Shown here: piece by piece, positions 29,359 through 39,481 of the stretch
Layout of the letters: each line of letters begins with the position of its first letter
Numbering within the stretch: position 1 is the stretch's first letter
Origin: Metallosphaera cuprina Ar-4
GTDB lineage: Archaea > Thermoproteota > Thermoprotei_A > Sulfolobales > Sulfolobaceae
NCBI RefSeq assembly: GCF_000204925.1
Contig: NC_015435.1
Location: forward strand, 1,753,160-1,817,159
DNA: 64,000 bases
Direction: 5' to 3'
The notes under the pieces: model-generated
What the model saw: only the letters and a program-made list of their open reading frames with translations
The model's database searches: none
Told to the model about the DNA's origin: nothing
Made by a program: the position numbers and the translations under genes

Positions 29359-29940
29359 TTAATCTAGCTTATAACCTTTGGACTTCAGAGACTCTGAGAT
29401 CTCATTTACATATTCGCTTAAATGAGGGCTAGTTCTATTGATTACGCCTATTTCATATTTAATTATATCCAGTAATTTTTTTGCTTCTATCTCTGGTAAT
29501 AAATCTATTCTTGTTATATGTACTAATAGATCAATGAATAGCCCATCTCCTCTAGATAACGCCCTTTCCGTACAACTTCCTAATTCTTCAATGAAAATAA
29601 GGGAGAACTCGCTTGGAACACCTAATGAAATTTGACTGCATTTAGCAATCAAAATACAGTTTATAGCATCGACGATTGGCAATCCATAAGAAACGGAACT
29701 ACCCTTCAGCTTTCCTGATAAACCTAAATAAAATAGTGTTGGATCTTGAGAAATATGGATTGAACAATAAGGATACAAAGTTATGTTCCTTAGCGTCATA
29801 GAGCCAGGATAGAGTCTAACCCTAATGTCGTCGAAGAATCTCAGACCTATTGGGGATACATTATCTGAGATACCTGAAGTTCCGAGCAACACCTCATAAA
29901 TACCTTTATGAGGAAATACGTTTAAGTTACTGGTTATCAA
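29359..29940 (-). CDS. DUF447 family protein (FMN-binding split-barrel type)
   Basis: This 193-residue protein starts with an EVLLGTSGISDNVSPIGLRF strand pair, which in the family forms a flavin-binding split barrel. A C-terminal helical part (EAKKLLDIIKYEIGVINRTS) follows. DUF447 genes often accompany tetrahydromethanopterin-related C1 genes, but the reaction is unproven. It is first in the DUF447-leuB-ileS-SPOUT set. Its 5' end holds the TATA box of the divergent gene at 29970. Confidence 0.8.
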   Translation of the reverse strand: MITSNLNVFPHKGIYEVLLGTSGISDNVSPIGLRFFDDIRVRLYPGSMTLRNITLYPYCSIHISQDPTLFYLGLSGKLKGSSVSYGLPIVDAINCILIAKCSQISLGVPSEFSLIFIEELGSCTERALSRGDGLFIDLLVHITRIDLLPEIEAKKLLDIIKYEIGVINRTSPHLSEYVNEISESLKSKGYKLD

Positions 29941-29969
29941 GGCAGATTCTAGTTAGGGGGTTCAAGTTA

Positions 29970-31289
29970 ATGAAAATTGACTATTTACTTTCTGGAGATC
30001 CTAGAGAGAGAAGAAAAATTGATGAACTCAAAGGAGAAATTGAGTGTGTAAGCGATGAAGTTAAAGTTTATGAAGAACGAGTGTCGTTTTGGGAAGTTAG
30101 ACATTCTGAGATCGTCATAAACGGAAATAAGGCAATTCACTTAGCTCTTCCATACAGCCCAGTTACGGCTTTGAAGGGTTTGCTTATTGAAAGCCCAATT
30201 GAGTGTGGTCCAGGTAGAATCTTGATAGACAGGAATGAATCAATTGAAATGATATACTACAACATTTTACTTGCAAAAGAAAGAGGATGTGAAGCTGTAC
30301 TACTGACGAAGGTTAGAAAAGCCGTATCTGTTTCACCTCCATATTTACAGGACGGTCCTTCTCTTCCTCCTTTACCGTTGGCATGGATAAACTATCCAGT
30401 AAAAAGAGGTTACCATATAGAACTAAACTTAGACACCAGAGTAAGAAACTCTTCCAGTCTCTCCTTGCACGCTATTAAGCACGGTAACGAAAGGAGGGTA
30501 TTACTAGTTACTAAACATGATAATTGGCTGAGCGAGGACCAGACATATTTTCATGTCTTCAATTTATTTAAAAAATTGAATTCAAAAACAAATAACCAGT
30601 GGGAACTTTTATCTATGTCTGGAACCGAAAGTGGGTCACCTGGTTTCTCCTCGTTATTCTGGAACTATGTTCCTCGCATTCTTAGTCCCAAGTTTTCCGA
30701 CATAAGTTTAATCATAGAGCTAAAACGAGGAAATGGAGAGATTAGACGCAGTCCCGGAACTAAGAGTGCTCACCTTGATCAAAATCTCATTGAGCCAAGT
30801 TCTATCTCATTCGAATTTTTAAGAGAGGGTGTTCCTTCCGTAGTTTATGACATCAACGATAATTGGTTACAAAGTAGGGATAGTTTCGACCACATCTTTA
30901 AACTTATTCAAAAACATTCGTCGCTGGATTTTCATTTCTCGTTCACACAAATGATAAACGACTTAATCTATGATTATATTATTTTGCCTCCAGAGTTAAA
31001 ATCAATTTTAGTCAATTTAGAAAACGTAAATATAAATGAGCTAAAACCTTTTTTCAAATTATTTGGCAGATATTTATACCTACCTGGAACTATGAAATAT
31101 GCTTTGTTTCACCATCTCGTTTCCATTAGAAAATCGCACCTATATGAACACGTTTTCGCTGAAGGTTATCCAGCGTTCCATATCAGGAGACATGAATCTA
31201 TGAACAGCTCATACATATCCGAACTTGATAGGGCCACAACTGAGAAATATATGGATACAATATACTATATGCTACATGAACTCCTCTAG
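29970..31289 (+). CDS. M28-peptidase-like protein lacking clear metal ligands
   Basis: This 439-residue soluble protein is best described as a degenerate zinc aminopeptidase (M28) relative. HAIKHGNERRVLLVTKHDNW resembles the strand before the first metal ligand, and SMSGTESGSPGFSSLFWNYV resembles the region after the catalytic Glu-Glu. The usual His-x-Asp, Asp and Glu-Glu set is not intact. The ATG at 29970 follows a TAGGGGG element and is preferred to the longer frame at 29850, which would overlap DUF447. A structural or regulatory role is possible. Confidence 0.6.
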   Translation: MKIDYLLSGDPRERRKIDELKGEIECVSDEVKVYEERVSFWEVRHSEIVINGNKAIHLALPYSPVTALKGLLIESPIECGPGRILIDRNESIEMIYYNILLAKERGCEAVLLTKVRKAVSVSPPYLQDGPSLPPLPLAWINYPVKRGYHIELNLDTRVRNSSSLSLHAIKHGNERRVLLVTKHDNWLSEDQTYFHVFNLFKKLNSKTNNQWELLSMSGTESGSPGFSSLFWNYVPRILSPKFSDISLIIELKRGNGEIRRSPGTKSAHLDQNLIEPSSISFEFLREGVPSVVYDINDNWLQSRDSFDHIFKLIQKHSSLDFHFSFTQMINDLIYDYIILPPELKSILVNLENVNINELKPFFKLFGRYLYLPGTMKYALFHHLVSIRKSHLYEHVFAEGYPAFHIRRHESMNSSYISELDRATTEKYMDTIYYMLHELL

Positions 31290-31997
31290 CTCTTTAAGGC
31301 TGGATATTACAAAATCTGCATATAGTTCTGGATACTTCACTGAGTTATACCGATCTACTAGGATGCTCTTTATATTAGCTTTTTTAGCGGCTAGGCAATC
31401 CTTAACTGGATCATCACCTATCATTACGCAATTCTCCTTTCTTGCTCCTAAAGTCTCACATGCTAGAATAAAAGGTTGAATGCTTGGTTTGGGTTTTACA
31501 TTATCTTCTCCACCAATGATTATTATGTCAAATCTATCAATTAGTGGAAATTTTGCCACCCTAGCTCTTTTATTTCCACTATTTCCGTCACTGTTGGTAA
31601 CTAAACCCAGTTTGTATCCCTTTCTTTTCAGGTAATCAACTATATCAATCGCGTCGTCAAAAGGAGGTGTGTTTTGCGCTATGGACCAGTATAAGGTAGT
31701 CCACTCTTGCAATTGGTCTCTATCAACATCTTTTACTCCAAGTTGATTTAACGCTTCAACCCACCAAACGTCTCTATCATATGTTCCTTCCGAGTCAAAT
31801 TTTTGGGCTATACTTAGAATTTTCTCCCTAAGGTATTGTAGGGATGTGCTGGGGACATTATTGTCTATTAAGAAGTTATAAATATCTTTAGATACCTCTT
31901 CTATCGCTTTCTCAAAAATTGGCTTCGAATTAACGAGCGTATTATCATAATCAAATAAAATTGCCTTTGAGCCTGCAAAAAGATTGAAATCTTCCAT
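31272..31997 (-). CDS. HAD-superfamily hydrolase (phosphatase)
   Basis: It has all four HAD motifs: DYDNTLVNS (about 16-24, nucleophile Asp and acid Asp), VTNSDG (about 133-138), a Lys near KPKPSIQPF (about 166) and MIGDDPVKDCLAAKKA (about 190). The helical cap between motifs I and II puts it in the phosphoglycolate phosphatase-like group; the substrate is unknown. It converges on the M28-like gene with an 18-base overlap and follows EF-2 by 6 bases. Confidence 0.88.
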   Translation of the reverse strand: MEDFNLFAGSKAILFDYDNTLVNSKPIFEKAIEEVSKDIYNFLIDNNVPSTSLQYLREKILSIAQKFDSEGTYDRDVWWVEALNQLGVKDVDRDQLQEWTTLYWSIAQNTPPFDDAIDIVDYLKRKGYKLGLVTNSDGNSGNKRARVAKFPLIDRFDIIIIGGEDNVKPKPSIQPFILACETLGARKENCVMIGDDPVKDCLAAKKANIKSILVDRYNSVKYPELYADFVISSLKELEEFM

Positions 31998-32003
31998 CCT
32001 TCT

Positions 32004-34214
32004 TCACGACAAGAAGTCCTCAACCTTAGGTAACTCTTTCGGCAAGCCTTTTCTCTCTCTTATTTTTAGAACAACATCAGTTAATATGCTATCTGGAACT
32101 GGAGCCCACTTGCTAAATTCCGTTCCCCAAAAAGCTCTTCCCCCTGTAGAGCCTCTTAAATCGCTAGCTAACTCATAAGATTCCGAAACTGGAATTTCAG
32201 CTAAGACTCTAGCCACATTACCAGTTTGTGTCATGTTAAGTATTTTACCTCTCTTTCTGCTTAACACTGCAGTCACGTTTCCTACGAACTCCATAGGAAC
32301 TCTTATATCCAGCTTTTGCAAAGGTTCTAAGAGTGTTGGCTTAGACATGAGCATTGCCGCAAAGATAGCGTTTCTTACTGCGGGATAAATCTGTGCAGGC
32401 CCTCTATGCGCCGGATCTTCATGTATCGTTGCGTCGTGCAGAACTACCTTAACTCCTCTTACGGGTTCGTGAGCCAGTGGACCCTCCCTCATAGCAAGCC
32501 TATACCCTTGAAGGAGAGTATCAATTATCTCTCTTAGATGCTGAACTCCACTAGTCGCATCAATAAGAACATTCACATTTTCGTCTATCGCAACTATCTT
32601 CTTAGCTTCATCGTAATCCCAATCCGCCTGATCTCTTAATATTTTTGCCATTTCCTTAGAATCCATATCCTCCTTTATTGTACCATTTGAGATCAACTCT
32701 ATTGTTTTATCATTTAATGGTTCTACGCTTATATAGAATTTATTGTGTTTATTTGGCGATTTACCCTCAAATACTTGGCTCTTATTTCTCACGCTTTCCC
32801 TATATACTACAATAGGAGGTGTGGTTACTACGTCTACGCCGTAATTATCCTTTAGGAGTTGTAGAGATACCTCAACATGGAGGAATCCCATTCCAGAGAG
32901 TAGATATTCACCTGTTTCCTCGTTTATTTTAACTACTAGGTTTGGATCTTCAATACTAAGCTTTCTCAGTGCGTCTATCATCTTAGTTAGGTCCTTAGGG
33001 TTCTTAGGCTCAACTGCAATAGTTACGACTGGCTCAGATACGTAGTGTAACTTCTCGAAGCTCCCCTGAAGATCTTTAAATCTGACATCAATTAAAGTCT
33101 CGCCAGATCTAGCTCTCTCTAAACCTAGCACGGCAGCAATGTTACCTGCAGGAATCTCGTCAGCTAGTTCTCTGAATTGTCCCATGTATATACTTACCTG
33201 TAAGACTTTTTGAGGGGCTTTGGCATTAACTAGCCAAACTTCACTTCCTGGCTTGATGGTTCCGGAGAACACTCTGCCTGTAGCTACTAGTCCTGCATGA
33301 GGATCTACCTTCATGTCAGTTATCATCATCACAACAGGTCCATTCGGATCTGCCGCGAGCATGGCTTTGGCCAATTCATTATCTAAATCTCCCTTCCAAA
33401 TCTTGGGAATCCTATATTTTTGGGCCTCTACAGGATTTGGAACGAACTTGATTACTGCATCTAAAAGCGCTTCATTGATTGGAACTTGAGATGCTAACTC
33501 ATTTATCTTGGTTTTATCAGAAACTGAGTAAGCATCAATAACATGTTTCATGTTAATCCCTTTCTTCTGTGCCATCGGTATACTGAAGCCCCATCTATCC
33601 TTAGCTGATCCAAAGACTACATTGCCTAATGATGGATTAATTGACCATTTTTCTTTTAGATCAGGCTCAGCATATATATTGATTAAATTATTTACCTCTT
33701 TTATTATATCCATTAACTTTTGCATCATCTCTTGAGGCCCAAGCTTCAATTCTTTCACTAATCTATCGACCTTATTTACAAATAGGATAGGCCTAACTCT
33801 CTCCTCTAAACTTTGCCTTAGTACCGTTTCTGTTTGCGTCATAACGCCTTCTACCGAATCGACCACTACAATAGAACCGTCTAATACTCTGAGGCTCCTA
33901 GTAACTCTCCCGCTAAAGTCTACGTGACCTGGAGTATCAATCAAGTTTATTACGTATCCTTTTCCCTCAACTTCATGATAAAGGCTGACGTTAGCTGCTT
34001 TTACTGTTATACCTCTCTGTTGCTCTACTGATAAATAGTCTAAGGCTAGAGCCTCCCCTGCAACTTTAGGTGATATTATACCTGATGCCGCTAACAGCTG
34101 GTCGCTAGTTGTTGTTTTACCATGATCCACGTGAGCTATAATTCCTATATTCCTTACTCTAGTCCTATCCTTCATAAGGCTCAGGACTTGTTCAGATGTC
34201 TTATACTTAGGCAA
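32004..34214 (-). CDS. fusA: Translation elongation factor 2 (aEF-2)
   Basis: This 736-residue translocase GTPase has G1 [10 protein letters not shown] (28-37), G3 DTPGHVD and G4 NKVD, the EF-2 domains II-V, and the domain IV loop [14 protein letters not shown], whose histidine (about 603) is the one converted to diphthamide in archaea. A TTTAATAC TATA-like element lies about 45 bases upstream with an AGGTGAT ribosome-binding site. Confidence 0.97.
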   Translation of the reverse strand: MPKYKTSEQVLSLMKDRTRVRNIGIIAHVDHGKTTTSDQLLAASGIISPKVAGEALALDYLSVEQQRGITVKAANVSLYHEVEGKGYVINLIDTPGHVDFSGRVTRSLRVLDGSIVVVDSVEGVMTQTETVLRQSLEERVRPILFVNKVDRLVKELKLGPQEMMQKLMDIIKEVNNLINIYAEPDLKEKWSINPSLGNVVFGSAKDRWGFSIPMAQKKGINMKHVIDAYSVSDKTKINELASQVPINEALLDAVIKFVPNPVEAQKYRIPKIWKGDLDNELAKAMLAADPNGPVVMMITDMKVDPHAGLVATGRVFSGTIKPGSEVWLVNAKAPQKVLQVSIYMGQFRELADEIPAGNIAAVLGLERARSGETLIDVRFKDLQGSFEKLHYVSEPVVTIAVEPKNPKDLTKMIDALRKLSIEDPNLVVKINEETGEYLLSGMGFLHVEVSLQLLKDNYGVDVVTTPPIVVYRESVRNKSQVFEGKSPNKHNKFYISVEPLNDKTIELISNGTIKEDMDSKEMAKILRDQADWDYDEAKKIVAIDENVNVLIDATSGVQHLREIIDTLLQGYRLAMREGPLAHEPVRGVKVVLHDATIHEDPAHRGPAQIYPAVRNAIFAAMLMSKPTLLEPLQKLDIRVPMEFVGNVTAVLSRKRGKILNMTQTGNVARVLAEIPVSESYELASDLRGSTGGRAFWGTEFSKWAPVPDSILTDVVLKIRERKGLPKELPKVEDFLS

Positions 34215-34449
34215 ACCGTATCACCTGATAGCGTAAGCATGTAGTACTATAAGACAGGAGTATTAAAGTGTGATTATGGAGGTTTGGAGCAAAAGAGTAG
34301 TGAAAACATACATAATTCCTAGCGGGCGTTATATAAGAGGATAACATCTCTTGGGATTTATATAATTTAAATCTATAGAATTTTAGAAACAGTTCTTATC
34401 TGGTATTCCTGAAATAAATACGCCAGGAAAAACAAGTACGTATCGAATC

Positions 34450-35136
34450 TTACTTCACGAAATCGGTAATCGATGAAGACTTATTGGTGTTGGAGTTAGA
34501 AAATTTAGTATTTAAGATTTTATATAGTAGCTCAGCCTTTTTTCTACTACCTAAAATTTTTTCGAAATCTGCTATATTGCCATTACACATGTTTCTCACA
34601 GTAGAGAATTCTTTCAAAAGTTTAGAGGCAGTTTTTACACCGACTTGTGGTAAGGACTGAACTAAGTAGAGCTGCATTTCCTCAATTGATTCAAATTTAG
34701 GCTTGCTATGTAGGGAGATAGGCTTTCTCTCTAAATCTTCTTGATATTTTCTAGCTAATGTAAATAATATCTCTGAAGATTCGCGCTTATTAGAAGAAAA
34801 CAGGACGTTTACATCGTAATCTACAACAGCTGAAATTAGAGCTGAGTTAAATAGCTTGCTCTTCCCAGAAACTGACTTAGCTGTCTCTAGATTTCCTTCA
34901 ACCAAGATAAATGCTTTCGTGTAAGCTTCTCTTAACCTCGACAACTGATCAAAGAACCTTTTATCATAAATCGAGTTTATAAGATCATAAACACTTTTCC
35001 TCTCCACTGCCACTCCCTCTGATACAACGTAATCGCCGACGGACAACTGTTGAGTAAATAAAATAGCTCCGAGCTCTTTTAGTAAATCTGGGATACCAGA
35101 TTGAAATTCTCTAGAATCTACATAAATCCTTGGCAT
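34450..35136 (-). CDS. xpf: XPF/Mus81-family 3'-flap endonuclease (short crenarchaeal form)
   Basis: The nuclease domain has D7 and the signature ERKxxxD at 45-51 (VERKSVYD). A tandem helix-hairpin-helix region (about 150-205, SLPQVGVKTASKLLKEFSTV) binds DNA. At 228 residues it lacks the helicase part of euryarchaeal Hef. The C terminus SSITDFVK resembles a PCNA-interacting tail, which the crenarchaeal enzyme needs for activity. It acts in repair of flaps and stalled forks. Confidence 0.93.
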   Translation of the reverse strand: MPRIYVDSREFQSGIPDLLKELGAILFTQQLSVGDYVVSEGVAVERKSVYDLINSIYDKRFFDQLSRLREAYTKAFILVEGNLETAKSVSGKSKLFNSALISAVVDYDVNVLFSSNKRESSEILFTLARKYQEDLERKPISLHSKPKFESIEEMQLYLVQSLPQVGVKTASKLLKEFSTVRNMCNGNIADFEKILGSRKKAELLYKILNTKFSNSNTNKSSSITDFVK

Positions 35137-35168
35137 TACAGTTCATTAGTACTTTACATGAAAAAATA

Positions 35169-35555
35169 TTAAGCCTTTGGAGGTGAGCTACCCTGGGTAC
35201 CTTGTGGATAGTACTTCTGTACAAGTTCGTTTACCTTTTTCTGAAGGTCTTCAAACTGCTTTCTAAGCAACCCTTCTTGCTTCTGATAAGTTCTACTCTT
35301 CAGCTCTAACAACTCCTTTCTCTCATTAAGTTCGTTCTGAACGTTGGTTCTCTCTTGTTTTACTAAAAGATTGCCTACTATCTTGTATACAGGCGCATCT
35401 TGAGGAATGTTAGTTAGTTCCTTGAGAACTTCATTGACCTCTCTTAATTCTCCTTCTATAACACTTTTTTCGTAGGTAAGTCTCTCTAATTGATTTTGTA
35501 ATTGTTGTAGCTTTAAAAGTTGGGTTTGGAGTTCAGGAGGAATCCTTTCTGCCAA
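35169..35555 (-). CDS. pfdB: Prefoldin beta subunit
   Basis: The 128-residue protein consists of two long coiled-coil helices (about 6-48 and 72-118) linked by a short beta hairpin around [20 protein letters not shown]. This is the beta-type prefoldin layout. It delivers unfolded proteins to the thermosome. It overlaps pcc1 by 23 bases. Confidence 0.93.
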   Translation of the reverse strand: MAERIPPELQTQLLKLQQLQNQLERLTYEKSVIEGELREVNEVLKELTNIPQDAPVYKIVGNLLVKQERTNVQNELNERKELLELKSRTYQKQEGLLRKQFEDLQKKVNELVQKYYPQGTQGSSPPKA

Positions 35556-35778
35556 TCCAATCTACCTCATTTAGTGTACTTATCACACTGTAGATCCAGA
35601 ATATATAAGAATTCATTATAGCTCTACACCTGGAAGCTGTCTCACAGGAAATTGTGATCTCATCATCGCTTAGTTTAACGTAATGTTTATCAATATCTTC
35701 TATTAGTAGCGCGTCTCTAACTAAGGATCTTACTTCCTTGTCTAGCCCCTTTAGAGAGATGTTAATTGTTATCATCAT
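35533..35778 (-). CDS. pcc1: KEOPS subunit Pcc1
   Basis: This small (about 81 residues) Pcc1-type protein has an initial strand ITINISLKG. The helix [14 protein letters not shown], strand [10 protein letters not shown] and final long helix [20 protein letters not shown] complete the fold. In KEOPS it is the dimerisation subunit needed for tRNA t6A37 synthesis. Starting at the ATG at 35778 it overlaps the Brix gene by 17 bases; ATG 35775 is equally possible. Confidence 0.82.
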   Translation of the reverse strand: MMITINISLKGLDKEVRSLVRDALLIEDIDKHYVKLSDDEITISCETASRCRAIMNSYIFWIYSVISTLNEVDWIGRKDSS

Positions 35779-36295
35779 TAAGTCCAATCCTTGCTATTTC
35801 TACACCTTTTTTGTTAATAAAACTGATCTTACATATACTATCATACCATACTTTCGCCATAACGTTACATTCATAAGATCTTTTAGCGCCCATATCTATA
35901 AGAAATGATGCAACGTTAAAGCATTGCCAAGCCATATTCAGCAAACAAAGGCTTCTTCTAGTGTTATTCAACGAAATAGGTTCGTAATCGCTTCTTAGGC
36001 TCAACTCGCTTATTTTGAACTTATACAAAAGGTGCTCATATGCTACGTCATAAACTTCGATAGAGCCAGGATTTCCTTTGCTAGTATTTACCACCACTAA
36101 TAATATTCCCCCCAATACCTTACTCGCTATAAACATTTCCTCTAATTTTCTCTTTCCTCTATTTATTTTCAGGGAATCAGGAAAAATATATTCTAAATAA
36201 TTTAAAAAACTTCTTGTGCGATTTGACGTGTCCCTAGAACTCGTTATGAGAACCCTAACTCGGGGTATAGGCCTGACCAGCCCATTTAGCTCCAC
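35762..36295 (-). CDS. Brix-domain (Imp4-like) ribosome biogenesis protein
   Basis: The 177-residue single Brix domain starts RVLITSSRDTSNRTRSFLNY and includes INRGKRKLEEM. In eukaryotes relatives (Imp4, Brx1, Rpf) act in rRNA processing; archaea have one such gene. The start is probably the GTG at 36295, since no closer start precedes the conserved VRVLITS; this overlaps eL43 by 41 bases. Confidence 0.88.
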   Translation of the reverse strand: MELNGLVRPIPRVRVLITSSRDTSNRTRSFLNYLEYIFPDSLKINRGKRKLEEMFIASKVLGGILLVVVNTSKGNPGSIEVYDVAYEHLLYKFKISELSLRSDYEPISLNNTRRSLCLLNMAWQCFNVASFLIDMGAKRSYECNVMAKVWYDSICKISFINKKGVEIARIGLNDDNN

Positions 36296-36473
36296 ATTTC
36301 TTGCAACTCCATATACCTGATGCTACTCTATATACTTTACCTGGAGTTTTACAAACTGGACATGTATGCTCCGAATATCTTTTACTCATTATTTCGCTCC
36401 ATTTTTTCCTAAGCGAGGAACCGTATCTAGCAGCAAATCTGCCTGCTATCTTTGAGCTATTTTTAGCTGGCAT
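36255..36473 (-). CDS. rpl37ae: Ribosomal protein eL43 (L37Ae)
   Basis: This 72-residue zinc-ribbon protein begins RFAARYGSSLRKKWSEI and has CPVC (38-41) and CKKC (56-59) pairs. It overlaps the rrp42 stop by 11 bases. Its link with the exosome genes is conserved in archaea. Confidence 0.94.
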   Translation of the reverse strand: MPAKNSSKIAGRFAARYGSSLRKKWSEIMSKRYSEHTCPVCKTPGKVYRVASGIWSCKKCGAKWAGQAYTPS

Positions 36474-37314
36474 TATTATTCACTACCTTTATTCCCATTA
36501 TATTTTTAAAATCTTCTAACATTTTTTGACTAACCGTACGTGAAGTGTTCTCAGCGATTTCAATTTCTTGTTGGCTAAAGCTGCCTTCTCCAGACTTCTG
36601 TATCCCCACTATATGCCCGTCTGGAATATAAGAGAACGATATCTTCGCATCCATTATTCCTTCCTCTTCTAGATCAGGATCGACGACTAGGAACTTACCT
36701 AGTTTAGCTATAGTAACAGTAGCTACAGGATACCTGATAGGAAAGGGAGTAGTTTTATCCTCTTTGACAATATTTATGGTTCCATTATCATTTACAATCC
36801 TAGGAAGTTTGGTATCATAAAGAGCTGCTACAGCAGATAACGTACAAGCGTCCAAGATGTTACCGCCATAATCTAGGACAGATATATCTACCCATACCGT
36901 CCAAACCCTCTTACCCGGCTCTATTACTAATGCTGATAAGTCTACTGCTTTAGAGTCTCTCAAACTTCTATCAACTACCCTTGAGAGCTCAATTGCATTT
37001 TCGTCAGGTGGACCGGGCTCGAAGGTTTCATACGCTAAAGGCAATAGCTCTGCGTTAACTACTAAGTTACCTTGATTAGGAGTATCCGAGTATGGCTCGT
37101 CCTCTTCTATTTTCACGCCTGCCAACACTGTAGTATCACCAAGTTTCACCAATGCCGAACCGTCTGCCTTTTTGGCATACCCAAGGGTTATAGACAAAGG
37201 CCTATAATCATTAAATTTCCTCCCGTCGTTTCTACTTCCTCTTTCCAAAAGCGATATTATACTTTCTTTCTTTATTAACGGGACCACATTCTCTTTAGTT
37301 GGTGTCATCGACAT
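36463..37314 (-). CDS. rrp42: Exosome subunit Rrp42 (inactive RNase PH-like subunit)
   Basis: The 283-residue RNase PH fold protein pairs with Rrp41 in the hexameric ring. GSRNDGRKFNDYRPLSITLG begins the domain; LPLAYETFEPGPPDENAIEL and SRVVDRSLRDSKAVDL follow. The Rrp42 branch lacks the catalytic aspartates but shapes the RNA path. It begins right after rrp41. Confidence 0.95.
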   Translation of the reverse strand: MSMTPTKENVVPLIKKESIISLLERGSRNDGRKFNDYRPLSITLGYAKKADGSALVKLGDTTVLAGVKIEEDEPYSDTPNQGNLVVNAELLPLAYETFEPGPPDENAIELSRVVDRSLRDSKAVDLSALVIEPGKRVWTVWVDISVLDYGGNILDACTLSAVAALYDTKLPRIVNDNGTINIVKEDKTTPFPIRYPVATVTIAKLGKFLVVDPDLEEEGIMDAKISFSYIPDGHIVGIQKSGEGSFSQQEIEIAENTSRTVSQKMLEDFKNIMGIKVVNNNAS

Positions 37315-37315
37315 C

Positions 37316-38062
37316 TTATGAACCCTCCTCCCGCATCTCGGCGAATTTAGATTTAAGCACTTCTTTCTCCATACTATAGATTGTGTTAATTCCCTTGTAC
37401 GCTAAATCTAGCCCTTGTTTAAACTCTTCTGGTGTCATATGACCGTTTAACTGAATTAATGTTATTTGACCCAAAGATGGCATCATGGCAACCGGCATGT
37501 CCGCCTCGCCCCACATATCTTCAGGCTCATTCAAATCCAATACAACCACTCCGTCTGCTTTTCCAACAGCTACGGCAGCTATTGCATCTCTTACTGGTAT
37601 TCCAGCGTCTATTATAGCCAAAGAAGCAGCCATTAAAGATGCTAATCGTGTACCCGCGTCTGCCTGAATAACTTCCATAAATACATCTATTGAAGACCTT
37701 GGGAACTGTTCAACAAGTACAGACGATTCTAACGCTTCGCGAATAACCTTCGAGAGTTCTATCTCTCTTCTACTAGGAACTGGACTTTTCCTCTCGTCAG
37801 TAGAAAACGGAGTCATATGATATCTTACTCTTAAAGTAGCTCTATTAGGTAAGGCTAAATGTCTAGGATGCATCTCTCTAGGGCCATATACCGCGGCAAT
37901 TATTTTGGTGTTTCCTACCTCAACTAATGACGATCCATCCGCATTTTTTAGAACGCCAATTTCCATCTTCATTGGCCTTAGTTCGTCCGGTCTTCTTCCA
38001 TCAAGCCTTCTTCCATCATCAAGTATTAGTTTGGGCTTCTGAACTTGTAACACTCTTATCAC
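37316..38062 (-). CDS. rrp41: Exosome catalytic subunit Rrp41
   Basis: This phosphorolytic 3'-5' exoribonuclease subunit has 248 residues: [40 protein letters not shown] (RNA-binding arginines) and [19 protein letters not shown]. The metal/phosphate region is [20 protein letters not shown], with the catalytic Asp. It also tails RNA at high ADP. The start overlaps the end of rrp4 by 44 bases, and the N terminus fits other Sulfolobus Rrp41. Confidence 0.96.
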   Translation of the reverse strand: MIRVLQVQKPKLILDDGRRLDGRRPDELRPMKMEIGVLKNADGSSLVEVGNTKIIAAVYGPREMHPRHLALPNRATLRVRYHMTPFSTDERKSPVPSRREIELSKVIREALESSVLVEQFPRSSIDVFMEVIQADAGTRLASLMAASLAIIDAGIPVRDAIAAVAVGKADGVVVLDLNEPEDMWGEADMPVAMMPSLGQITLIQLNGHMTPEEFKQGLDLAYKGINTIYSMEKEVLKSKFAEMREEGS

Positions 38063-38762
38063 CTAAAGATTCTTTTATAAGTTTTTTAATTCTATCAGTC
38101 AGACCCTTTGTGTGAGACTCCTGCTCAATTGTCCTGATTGCGGTTATTAGTATTTTTTCTTTCTCTATAGAAGGACAATTTGCCCATACCCTCCCGTTTT
38201 GGGCCACTATCAGATCGCATCCAGTTTCAGTACTCAGTGTGTCCATCATGCTCCTGCCCTTTCCCACTATCCTAGGAACTTTTACTGGAAGCACATCTAT
38301 TACCGTCCCTGTAGATACCCTACCAAGTCCTTTACCTTTTACTGAAAGGGTTGGATCGCTTGTCCTATCAAAGCTCTCTAATTTTGCTATAACGAAGTCA
38401 CCAACATCTATGTATCTCCTTAGATCTTCACCTACATTCGCTGGTCTCCCTAATAACGAGGCCGCTGGTAGGTAAGCCGAATAGGGAGCTTTTATATCCA
38501 CAATCCAACCATATTGCTCTACATCTTTTACCAGAGCTATTACTGTATCACCTATCCGCGGATAATAGTGAGAGCCCTCTAGCGGTATAACTTCAAATAC
38601 TGGCTCTTTTATTTCCAAAATACCTACAACAGAAGCAAAATATTTATTGCTTTGCTTGATTATGTAAGGGGACCAAGGTATCTGAAAATTCCCTTCTGCT
38701 ATTAAATCCCCAGGTACAACTATCGACTTATCTTGCAGATATATTTTATTCTCACCCGACAT
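38019..38762 (-). CDS. rrp4: Exosome cap subunit Rrp4
   Basis: The RNA-binding cap protein has an N-terminal domain, an S1 domain ([20 protein letters not shown], about 67-86) and a KH domain ([20 protein letters not shown], about 164-183). With DnaG/Csl4 it feeds RNA into the Rrp41/42 ring and favours A-rich tails. It follows SBDS with a one-base gap. Confidence 0.95.
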   Translation of the reverse strand: MSGENKIYLQDKSIVVPGDLIAEGNFQIPWSPYIIKQSNKYFASVVGILEIKEPVFEVIPLEGSHYYPRIGDTVIALVKDVEQYGWIVDIKAPYSAYLPAASLLGRPANVGEDLRRYIDVGDFVIAKLESFDRTSDPTLSVKGKGLGRVSTGTVIDVLPVKVPRIVGKGRSMMDTLSTETGCDLIVAQNGRVWANCPSIEKEKILITAIRTIEQESHTKGLTDRIKKLIKESLGDKSVTSSEAQTNT

Positions 38763-38763
38763 T

Positions 38764-39462
38764 TCACTTCACTTGGATAACTCTAACTTCTACTTCTCCT
38801 TTAGTTATAGAATTTAACTTATCGATAATGTCTTGCTGAGCTCCTGCTGGTATCTCTATCTCTGCAACTAGTGTACCGTCATTAAGCCAAACCGTTTTTT
38901 TGACACTACCTAACGAGCTTAAACTCTGTTTAGCCTTGCCAGAATATTTCTGAGGAATCTTAACCTCCAGGATGGCTCTTGCAACCTTAATTGGTATCAC
39001 TTTCGTGAGCTCGTGTATGATCTGAAGAGCCTGAGCTTCTATATCTTTGTTCATGTCAATTTGAATCCTTGCCTGTTCCATAGCCATTTCAAGTCTAGCC
39101 GGAGGAATAGGCAGGTTAGTCTTAGGATCTATAGCATTTCTGTGAATAAAATCTATTATTTGCCTTCTTTTGGTCTCTAGGAGTTCCTTTCTTTGTTCAG
39201 CAGTAACAGGAATTTCTCCTTTGAGGATAATCTCTTTCGAAACTGTTTCAAAGTCAGTAGTGCCGAACACTTTCTTTAGAGAAGCTGGAGATGCCTTAAG
39301 CCCTTTCTTAACATCCTTATAGATTGTGTCTGAAACAACTATATCAGATAAAGAAATGCCTTTTCCTTCTCTAAGCTGCATTGCCTCTTTAGGTTTCACA
39401 AGAATCTCGAATCTTTCTCCATGAGATTCGAACTTCGCTATAACATAATCCTTTGGTCCCAT
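38764..39462 (-). CDS. sbds: SBDS/Sdo1 ribosome maturation factor
   Basis: The 232-residue three-domain protein starts with an FYSH domain (YVIAKFESHGERFEILVKPK). The middle domain is helical (TKRRQIIDFIHRNAIDPKTN) and the C-terminal domain is ferredoxin-like (AGAQQDIIDKLNSITKGEV). With EF-2-type GTPases it releases aIF6 from the large subunit. It lies between psmA and rrp4 as in most archaea. Confidence 0.95.
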   Translation of the reverse strand: MGPKDYVIAKFESHGERFEILVKPKEAMQLREGKGISLSDIVVSDTIYKDVKKGLKASPASLKKVFGTTDFETVSKEIILKGEIPVTAEQRKELLETKRRQIIDFIHRNAIDPKTNLPIPPARLEMAMEQARIQIDMNKDIEAQALQIIHELTKVIPIKVARAILEVKIPQKYSGKAKQSLSSLGSVKKTVWLNDGTLVAEIEIPAGAQQDIIDKLNSITKGEVEVRVIQVK

Positions 39463-39481
39463 ATATTTTAATCACCATACT

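Noticed and set aside
34275-34343. 22-codon plus-strand frame starting MEVWSKRVVKTYI upstream of EF-2
   Set aside because: It is too short, has no good TATA box at the right distance and lies in the divergent leader region of EF-2.
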